From positions 1 through 19,025 of the forward strand of contig CAZZDA010000013.1 in NCBI GenBank assembly GCA_964652585.1: a stretch of 19,025 bases of DNA, given 5' to 3'. The translations under genes and the position numbers were made by a program. Source of the DNA: CAZZDA01 sp964652585. Its GTDB lineage: Bacteria; Patescibacteriota; Patescibacteriia; UBA1544. The notes below the pieces were generated by a model that was given only the letters and a program-made list of their open reading frames with translations, was not told the DNA's origin and searched no databases. How positions within the stretch are numbered: position 1 is the stretch's first letter; every line of letters begins with the position of its first letter. Positions 14,321 to 19,025 of this stretch are shown in pieces.

Positions 14321-15366
14321 AAAAACTTGTTTTTATTACGCTCATACTTTTTTTTACCAGCATCAATGCATTGCTTGCTGCACGGTTTGCAGTTTCACAT
14401 TATGAAAAGCGTGCCCAAGAGCAAGGTGCTGTTGGAGGTGTAGATCTTGTAGTAGCGGGGGAGAATGATATGGATGCTACGCAAAGAAATATTACAACCT
14501 CTCGTGCGACAGGTTTTACCCTTGCTAGCATAGGACATCATTCTCTACAAGAAGATTGTTGGTTAGTTATACGTGATAAAGTGTACGATGTCTCTTCATA
14601 TATTAATCAACATCCCGGAGGTGCCGATAAAATTGTAGAAAAGTGCGGACAAGAGGTTACGGGTATTTTTGCCGCACTGCATTCCAATGCTGCGTGGGAT
14701 TTGCTTTCTGCTTATTATATTGGCGATGTGGGCAGTGCAAGTCAAAATGATCAACAGTTTGCAGAAGTACAGCAAGGTATGCTTGCTATTGCTGATCAAA
14801 TATCAGGGCAAGAGAGTGTTACTACTATGTTAGTTAATCAAAATCCAACAACACCGGTGGCACCATCATCAAATCCACAACCGCAAAGTACACACATGAC
14901 TCTATCACTTGCAGAAGCTGCGAAGCATTCCGTAGGAGGTGACTGCTGGCTTGTGATCAATAATAAAGTGTATGATGTTTCAAGTTATATTAATCAACAT
15001 CCGGGTGGTGCTAAGAAAATTCTAGAGAAATGCGGTCAGGAAGTCGGTGGTATTTTTGGCGCGATTCATTCTAATTTTGCCTGGGATCTGCTTAAAAGCT
15101 ATTTAATTGGGAATATTGGGGATACAGTTACCATCTCAACACAACCTGCACCAACAACGTCACAAGGTCAGACGCCAACACCACAACCCTCAGGAAGTCT
15201 TGAGGAGGCTATTCAACAGCAGTTTCCCGGAGCCACGGTGCAAAAAATTAAAACAGAGGATGATGGCAGAGCAAAAGTAGATCTTATACACAATGGAGAT
15301 TTCTACAAAGTAGTATTTAATGCTGATTACTCCATAAAAGACATAGAAGAGAAAGATGATGATTAG
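14317..15366 (+). CDS. Exported tandem cytochrome b5 protein with PepSY-like C-terminus
   Basis: The 349-residue protein has an N-terminal signal or anchor helix (about 1-22). Two cytochrome b5 domains lie at about 66-138 and 195-268. Each has HPGG and a second His: His99 with His122, and His228 with His251, the expected bis-His b-heme pair. Each domain also has two Cys at equivalent places (81/110 and 210/239), possible disulfides outside the cell. A Pro/Thr/Ser-rich linker leads to a PepSY-like end domain (about 293-345). The DNA of the two domains is still similar (14575-14660 against 14965-15050), pointing to an internal duplication. The start overlaps the flavocytochrome stop by 4 bases, so the two are translationally coupled. 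The likely role is to carry electrons from the membrane reductase to an external acceptor, which is inference. Confidence 0.88.
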   Translation: MKKLVFITLILFFTSINALLAARFAVSHYEKRAQEQGAVGGVDLVVAGENDMDATQRNITTSRATGFTLASIGHHSLQEDCWLVIRDKVYDVSSYINQHPGGADKIVEKCGQEVTGIFAALHSNAAWDLLSAYYIGDVGSASQNDQQFAEVQQGMLAIADQISGQESVTTMLVNQNPTTPVAPSSNPQPQSTHMTLSLAEAAKHSVGGDCWLVINNKVYDVSSYINQHPGGAKKILEKCGQEVGGIFGAIHSNFAWDLLKSYLIGNIGDTVTISTQPAPTTSQGQTPTPQPSGSLEEAIQQQFPGATVQKIKTEDDGRAKVDLIHNGDFYKVVFNADYSIKDIEEKDDD

Positions 15367-15391
15367 AGTGTATCTCAAAAGTAATAAAAAT

Positions 15392-15420
15392 AAAAACCTC
15401 TGCACTATGTAGAGGTTTTT
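15392..15420. terminator. Bidirectional intrinsic terminator between convergent genes
   Basis: AAAAACCTCT/AGAGGTTTTT is a perfect 10-bp stem with a 9-base loop. It has Ts on one side and As on the other, so it works on both strands. It separates the redox operon from the minus-strand amidotransferase. Confidence 0.9.
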
Positions 15421-15447
15421 AGATGGTGTATGATGTAGCGATTTTGG

Positions 15448-16158
15448 TCAATCTCTATTTATCACAAAATTAATAAAGTTGTGTAGCACCTTTTCTGCAT
15501 AAGGAGTGTCAGTAAATAGCTGGTCTGGATCTACGTCTTCGGGTAGATAATCAGGGAACATAGAGAGTCGACCCTTCATACGACTGCGATTCATTTCAGG
15601 ATGAAAGAGCACCCCCCATGCGTCTTTCCCCTTAACTCTATAGGCTTGTGGAAAAACACGTTCGGATTCTGCTAAATATTCTAATGTCCCGTTCAGTTGT
15701 GATACGACATGCTTGTGACCTAATTGTGCGTCAAATATCTTTGGAATATTTTTAAATAAGGGGTCACTTATTGAGCTCTCTTGAAGTGTTACTGGAAAAG
15801 TTCCGACTTCAACTTGTTGAGGATCGTGAACAACAGATCCTCCTTGTGATATACTTAGAAGCTGAAATCCAAAACAAACTCCGAGAATAGGTTTGTTGTG
15901 CGCGTGCACTTCGTCAATAAACGCGAGCACTTTAGAAAGCCAAGGCGTATCATGATCTTTGGTAAGACCAAGTTCTCCACTTCCTCCAAAAATGACTGCA
16001 TCCACCGTATCAAGAAGATAGGGAGCTAGATTGCCATCAATACCATTGACATAGATCCATTTGACAGAATGTTGCAGTAGCGCTTCTTCAAAACACTCTT
16101 GTTCATGTTGTTCGGATATATCATGACGGAATTGTACAAGGAGAATTTTTGTAGACAT
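15448..16158 (-). CDS. Class I glutamine amidotransferase-like protein
   Basis: The 236-residue protein is a stand-alone GATase1 domain resembling the GMP synthase amidotransferase half. The nucleophile is Cys95 in GVCFGFQ, with the oxyanion-side loop GGSGELG at 58-64. The triad is completed by His186 and Glu188 in FHPEM. The family hydrolyses glutamine to supply ammonia to a synthetase, or hydrolyses gamma-glutamyl bonds. No synthetase domain is encoded next to it, so the substrate is unknown. It is a single-gene unit on the minus strand. ATG 16158 has no Shine-Dalgarno upstream. Downstream it ends at the shared terminator 15392-15420. Confidence 0.88.
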   Translation of the reverse strand: MSTKILLVQFRHDISEQHEQECFEEALLQHSVKWIYVNGIDGNLAPYLLDTVDAVIFGGSGELGLTKDHDTPWLSKVLAFIDEVHAHNKPILGVCFGFQLLSISQGGSVVHDPQQVEVGTFPVTLQESSISDPLFKNIPKIFDAQLGHKHVVSQLNGTLEYLAESERVFPQAYRVKGKDAWGVLFHPEMNRSRMKGRLSMFPDYLPEDVDPDQLFTDTPYAEKVLHNFINFVINRD

Positions 16159-16236
16159 AGTTTTTGTTTTTGTACTTGCATCGCGAAGCTCTGAGATACC
16201 AATGCGGCATGTAATGATATTTGAAGAGCAAAGCGG

Positions 16237-16313
16237 TGGTGCGCCGTGAGGGATTTGAACCCCCGACCATCTGCTTAAAAGGCAGTTGCTCTACCAGGCT
16301 GAGCTAACGGCGC
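16237..16313 (-). tRNA. tRNA-Lys (anticodon UUU), CCA encoded
   Basis: On the minus strand the gene begins at 16313 with acceptor GCGCCGT, paired with ACGGCGC (16247-16241). The D arm has TAGCTCAGCCTGGTAGAGC. The anticodon loop is CTTTTAA within CTGCC/GGCAG-type pairing, giving UUU for Lys. The T arm has GGGGGTTCAAATCCC. Discriminator A at 16240 is followed by a genome-encoded CCA (16239-16237). All canonical features are present. Confidence 0.97.
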
Positions 16314-16333
16314 AGAATTTCTAGAACGTGCCT

Positions 16334-16362
16334 ACTATAACATATATTTTTTTTTCAAACAA
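16334..16362 (-). promoter_or_regulatory. Promoter of tRNA-Lys
   Basis: Read on the minus strand, TTGTTT (16362-16357), a 17-base spacer containing an A tract, then TATAGT (16339-16334). Transcription would start near 16327, about 14 bases before the tRNA. Confidence 0.7.
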
Positions 16363-16417
16363 GACTCTTGACCAATATATATTCTTATATTACGCTTCAA
16401 ACTATTACACGCTCTTT

Positions 16418-16488
16418 GTCGGCGGCTAGCTTACATGTAGAGCCCATCGTTTTGATGGAGGTCCGGGTCGAAACCGGGCCGCCGACCA
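16418..16488 (+). ncRNA. Undersized tRNA-like RNA with CCA end
   Basis: The ends form a perfect 9-bp helix, GTCGGCGGC (16418-16426) with GCCGCCGAC (16478-16486). Read as a tRNA, acceptor CGGCGGC/GCCGCCG is followed by A and CCA (16486-16488). TA and a D-like arm GCTT/GAGC (16429-16443) follow. The middle hairpin CCATC/GATGG (16444-16458) has only a five-base loop, GTTTT; drawn with a 7-base loop it has G instead of U33. A variable-like AGGT leads to a T-like hairpin CCGG/CCGG with loop GTCGAAA. The body is 66 bases, against 73 or more for a normal tRNA. So it looks like tRNA but lacks a readable anticodon arm. It may be a tRNA relic, a tRNA mimic or another structured RNA. Confidence 0.6.
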
Positions 16489-16543
16489 ATTTTTGTTCTT
16501 CTATGTATAGTTGTACTTTAACAGAAAGGAGGGGTAGATAGCA

Positions 16544-16714
16544 ATGAAAAAGAAAGGAAAAGGTAAAAAATACTATTGCCATTATTGTGGGGGGTATTTT
16601 CGTCTTAATACGAAAGGAGTTCTGCGCTCCCATTCTATCAATAAGTGTGGAATACTTATTCGATCATTTCCACAATGCAACGGAATGTATTCACAGCCTA
16701 ATACAAAATCTTAG
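16544..16714 (+). CDS. 56-residue zinc-finger protein
   Basis: A short ORF with a Lys/Gly-rich start (MKKKGKGKK) and Cys12-x2-Cys15, Arg28-Ser-His30, then Cys35 and Cys45. Either Cys35 or Cys45 can complete a CCHC zinc site. The CxxCG, G-x-LR-x-H, C-x-G spacing resembles small zinc fingers common in phage and actinobacterial genomes, with Cys45 then the fourth ligand. AAGGAGGGG at 16526-16534 is a strong Shine-Dalgarno, 9-11 bases before ATG 16544. A terminator follows 25 bases after the stop. It lies 55 bases after the tRNA-like RNA and may be cotranscribed with it. Nucleic acid binding is likely; the target is unknown. Confidence 0.75.
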   Translation: MKKKGKGKKYYCHYCGGYFRLNTKGVLRSHSINKCGILIRSFPQCNGMYSQPNTKS

Positions 16715-16739
16715 TTAGACAAGCTTTGCTTCTTTATAT

Positions 16740-16763
16740 TCCGTCCCTAGGGCGGATTTTTTT
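16740..16763 (+). terminator. Intrinsic terminator after the small zinc-finger gene
   Basis: TCCGTCC/GGGCGGA forms a 7-bp stem (one T-G pair) with loop CTA, followed by seven Ts. It closes the tRNA-like/zinc-finger unit before the P-type ATPase promoter. Confidence 0.88.
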
Positions 16764-16789
16764 ATACAACACACAAATACACAAAAAAA

Positions 16790-16798
16790 TGCTATACT
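16790..16798 (+). promoter_or_regulatory. Extended -10 element for the P-type ATPase gene
   Basis: TGC plus TATACT ends 42 bases before ATG 16841. No good -35 is present 17 bases upstream, but an extended -10 can work without one. It is identical to the TGCTATACT of the leader promoter at 9806-9814. Confidence 0.55.
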
Positions 16799-16840
16799 AC
16801 CTGCTGTGTATAGTAAAAATTTTAATTTCTCTTTCTTTCT

Positions 16841-19025
16841 ATGCAGTGGTACGTATTGTCACAAGCTGACATTATCAAAAAACTGAAAACGAATACACAC
16901 AACGGTCTCACACAACAAGAGGTGCAACGGAGGTTGAAAAAAAACGGATATAACGAACTTCCACGTGAAAAAAAAATAGGAATGCTTTTGTTGTTATTGC
17001 GTCAAGTGCAGAATGTTATGGTGTATATGTTGCTTATTGCGGCGGCAATAAGTTTGCTTTTGGGTGAATTTGTAGACATGTGGGTTATTCTTGCTGCAGT
17101 GATCTTAAATATCATTGTCGGCTTTATACAAGAAAATAAAGCACAAAATGCTTTATTTGCCCTACGCCAAGTTCTTACGCCTACAAGCATTGTAATTCGA
17201 GAAGGAGAGCATAAGGAAATAGAATCACGCGAGCTGGTGGAAGGAGATATTGTAGTACTTGATGAGGGGGCGTCGGTTCCGGCTGATCTGAGAATTATAG
17301 AGGCGCATAATCTCACTATTTCTGAGAGTTCGCTTACAGGAGAGGCGCAACCACAAAAAAAGAAGGTAGGAAAATTACGTACGGCAACGGCACTGGCAGA
17401 TAGGGTAAATATGGCATTTATGGGAACGAATGTCGTACAAGGATCGGGTTACGGTGTCGTGGTTGCAACAGCACTCAACACGGAAATTGGCACTATTGCG
17501 CATTTAGTCGCAACAACAAAGGAAGAGCTCACTCCACTGCAAGAACGATTGAAAGTTTTTAGCGCTTTTTTGGGAAAAACCGTGCTCGGCATAGCGGCGG
17601 TCATACTGTTTTTTGGGTTATTGAGAGGACATTCATTTGGAGAAATGTTTACCGTTGCGGTAGCGGTAGCGGTTGCTGCCATTCCCGAAGGATTGGCCGT
17701 TGAGGTAACGGTCATTTTGGCAATTGGTATGCAGCAGATTTTGAATCGTAACGGTCTTGTAAAAAAGTTGGTAGCCGCAGAAACGTTGGGCAGTATAACC
17801 GTGATCTGTACGGATAAAACAGGAACGCTCACCGAAGGTTCCATGCGGGTTACCCATATCGCAACCGCGGGTACTTCAACAGCTTGGTCGGCAGAAAATA
17901 AGAAAACAAGCGTGTCGGAAGAGGTGATGCAAGTGTTGCGTATTGGTATGTTTTGCAATAATGCGACTATTGCAACCGCAACAACAGATGACACAATATC
18001 AAACCTTGCGGAAGAGCAGTATCTTGGTGATCCAACCGAAACGGCGCTTATACGAGCGGCGCGTATGGTAGGGTTGTATGAAAGTGAAAAGAAAAAAGTT
18101 CAGCGTGTTGATGTCATTCCTTTCTCTTCAGATGCAAAATTCATGGCAACACTTGATAAATTACCGGAAGGAAAAAAGCGCCTTCATGCCAAGGGAGCTC
18201 CTGAAATTATTGTAGAGCACTGTTCTCACATATTGATAGGAACAACCGTGCAAATCCTGACTCCGCTATTAAAGAAAAAGGTGGTAGCGCATTTTGAGTC
18301 TATGAATAAGAAAGGGATGAGAACTTTGGGTGTAGCATATAGTGAAGAGAATGCACACACGACAAAGATCACGGAAAAAAGCGCGGTATACACTAAAAAA
18401 TTAACGTATGTTGGAACGGTTGGTATGCGAGATCCGCTGCGGGTTGGCGTAAAAGATACGATAGAGCTATGCCAAAGCGCGGGAATTATCCCGGTACTTA
18501 TTACCGGCGATCATAAACTCACCGCACTTTCCATTGCGCGAGAGCTGGGACTGCCTTCTACAAAAAGTCATGTTATTGATGGAGCGCGACTTACCAAACT
18601 TTCAGACAGCCAACTTGCCGAGCAAGTGCAAAATTTTTCCGTGTACGCGCGTGTGTCTCCAAAAGATAAGTTGCGTATTGTGGATGCATGGCAAAAAAGG
18701 GGGGAGGTGGTTGCGATGACCGGTGATGGAGTAAACGACGCGCCGGCATTAAAAGCAGCTGACATTGGCGTAGCGCTCGGATCGGGAACCGATGTTACCA
18801 AAGGGGTGGCGGATCTTGTGCTTTTGGATAATAATTTTTCTACCATTGTTCGTGCGGTTGAACAGGGAAGAGTGATTTTTGAAAATATCCGCAAAGTTGC
18901 GCTCTACCTACTTTCTGATAGTTTTTCAGAGGTGGTAGTAATTGTGGGAAGTTTACTTATCGCACCTTTATTTTTGAGCGAGTATGGTGAATTGCCTCTG
19001 CCATTACTTGCGTCACAAATTTTAT
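16841..19025 (+). CDS. P2-type cation-transporting ATPase (partial, 3' end outside window)
   Basis: 728 residues are visible of a SERCA/PMR1-like pump that should have about 850-900. The N-terminal cation ATPase domain is at 1-65, followed by M1-M2. The actuator loop reads LTGEA at 165-169, where TGES is usual. M4 has IPEGL at 281-285. The phosphorylated Asp325 lies in CTDKTGTLT, the nucleotide-binding KGAPE at 451-455, and the hinge TGDGVNDAP at 627-635. M5 begins with YLLSDSFSEVVVIV. These mark a P2 ATPase moving Ca2+ or Na+/K+-like ions across the membrane. The M6 residues that would decide the ion are past the window edge. M4 Glu283 and the M5 Glu of SDSFSEV fit a Ca2+ site, but the M5 Asn is replaced by Ser. 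ATG 16841 follows a pyrimidine-rich stretch without Shine-Dalgarno. Confidence 0.92.
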   Translation, partial: MQWYVLSQADIIKKLKTNTHNGLTQQEVQRRLKKNGYNELPREKKIGMLLLLLRQVQNVMVYMLLIAAAISLLLGEFVDMWVILAAVILNIIVGFIQENKAQNALFALRQVLTPTSIVIREGEHKEIESRELVEGDIVVLDEGASVPADLRIIEAHNLTISESSLTGEAQPQKKKVGKLRTATALADRVNMAFMGTNVVQGSGYGVVVATALNTEIGTIAHLVATTKEELTPLQERLKVFSAFLGKTVLGIAAVILFFGLLRGHSFGEMFTVAVAVAVAAIPEGLAVEVTVILAIGMQQILNRNGLVKKLVAAETLGSITVICTDKTGTLTEGSMRVTHIATAGTSTAWSAENKKTSVSEEVMQVLRIGMFCNNATIATATTDDTISNLAEEQYLGDPTETALIRAARMVGLYESEKKKVQRVDVIPFSSDAKFMATLDKLPEGKKRLHAKGAPEIIVEHCSHILIGTTVQILTPLLKKKVVAHFESMNKKGMRTLGVAYSEENAHTTKITEKSAVYTKKLTYVGTVGMRDPLRVGVKDTIELCQSAGIIPVLITGDHKLTALSIARELGLPSTKSHVIDGARLTKLSDSQLAEQVQNFSVYARVSPKDKLRIVDAWQKRGEVVAMTGDGVNDAPALKAADIGVALGSGTDVTKGVADLVLLDNNFSTIVRAVEQGRVIFENIRKVALYLLSDSFSEVVVIVGSLLIAPLFLSEYGELPLPLLASQIL

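Noticed and set aside
16418..16488. A normal tRNA or tRNA-Sec
   Set aside because: The body is only 66 bases, the anticodon hairpin has a 5-base loop or lacks U33, and there is no long variable arm as in tRNA-Sec.
1..19025. CRISPR array, insertion sequence, prophage structural genes or rRNA
   Set aside because: No spaced repeat array, transposase motif, terminal inverted repeat or rRNA-like stretch was seen on either strand.

Overview
The window reads like a genome fragment of a Patescibacteria/CPR bacterium, probably Parcubacteria-like. This is an inference from gene content, not a phylogeny. The clues are an archaeal-type AMP phosphorylase, a membrane protein plus VirD4/HerA-like ATPase pair ending in a CxxC-x17-CxxC zinc ribbon, an orphan sigma-region-4/HARE-HTH protein, a DUF5667-type anti-sigma partner, and mostly absent Shine-Dalgarno sequences. 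TGA is used as a normal stop (for example at 7862-7864 and 14318-14320), so the code looks standard.

Layout. 1-3031: secD (carrying an internal parvulin insert) and secF, followed by a terminator. 3035-3244: a 100-N gap flanked by an identical 55-base sequence, probably an unmerged contig overlap. 3290-7864: a clear promoter, then a sigma-region-4/HARE-HTH regulator, a one-TM protein and a conjugation-type ATPase, all on the + strand. 7889-8172: a small zinc-ribbon gene on the minus strand with its own terminator. 8277-9773: AMP phosphorylase. 9781-9983: a leader with a strong extended -10 promoter, a 22-codon ORF containing five consecutive Phe codons, and an intrinsic terminator whose 5' arm can pair alternatively with the end of the leader ORF. 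This resembles a phenylalanine attenuator. It sits before an ATP-grasp ligase gene (9984-11162) that has the best Shine-Dalgarno in the window.

11231-15366: a compact operon of ECF sigma factor, membrane anti-sigma-like DUF5667 protein, ferric-reductase-type flavocytochrome, and an exported protein with two cytochrome b5 domains plus a PepSY-like tail. The last two genes overlap by 4 bases. Together they look like a regulated transmembrane electron-export module, which is unexpected in a lineage usually described as lacking respiratory chains. 15392-16158: a bidirectional terminator and a convergent class I glutamine amidotransferase. 16237-16362: tRNA-Lys(UUU) and its promoter on the minus strand. 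16418-16488: a shortened tRNA-like RNA with encoded CCA. 16544-16714: a 56-residue zinc-finger protein with its terminator. 16841-end: a P2-type cation ATPase cut by the window edge.

The most interesting points are the putative Phe attenuator before the ATP-grasp gene, the sigma/anti-sigma redox operon, the SecD-parvulin fusion and the undersized tRNA-like RNA. No CRISPR array, insertion sequence or rRNA was seen, and no gene-free stretch exceeds 300 bases apart from the artificial N gap region.
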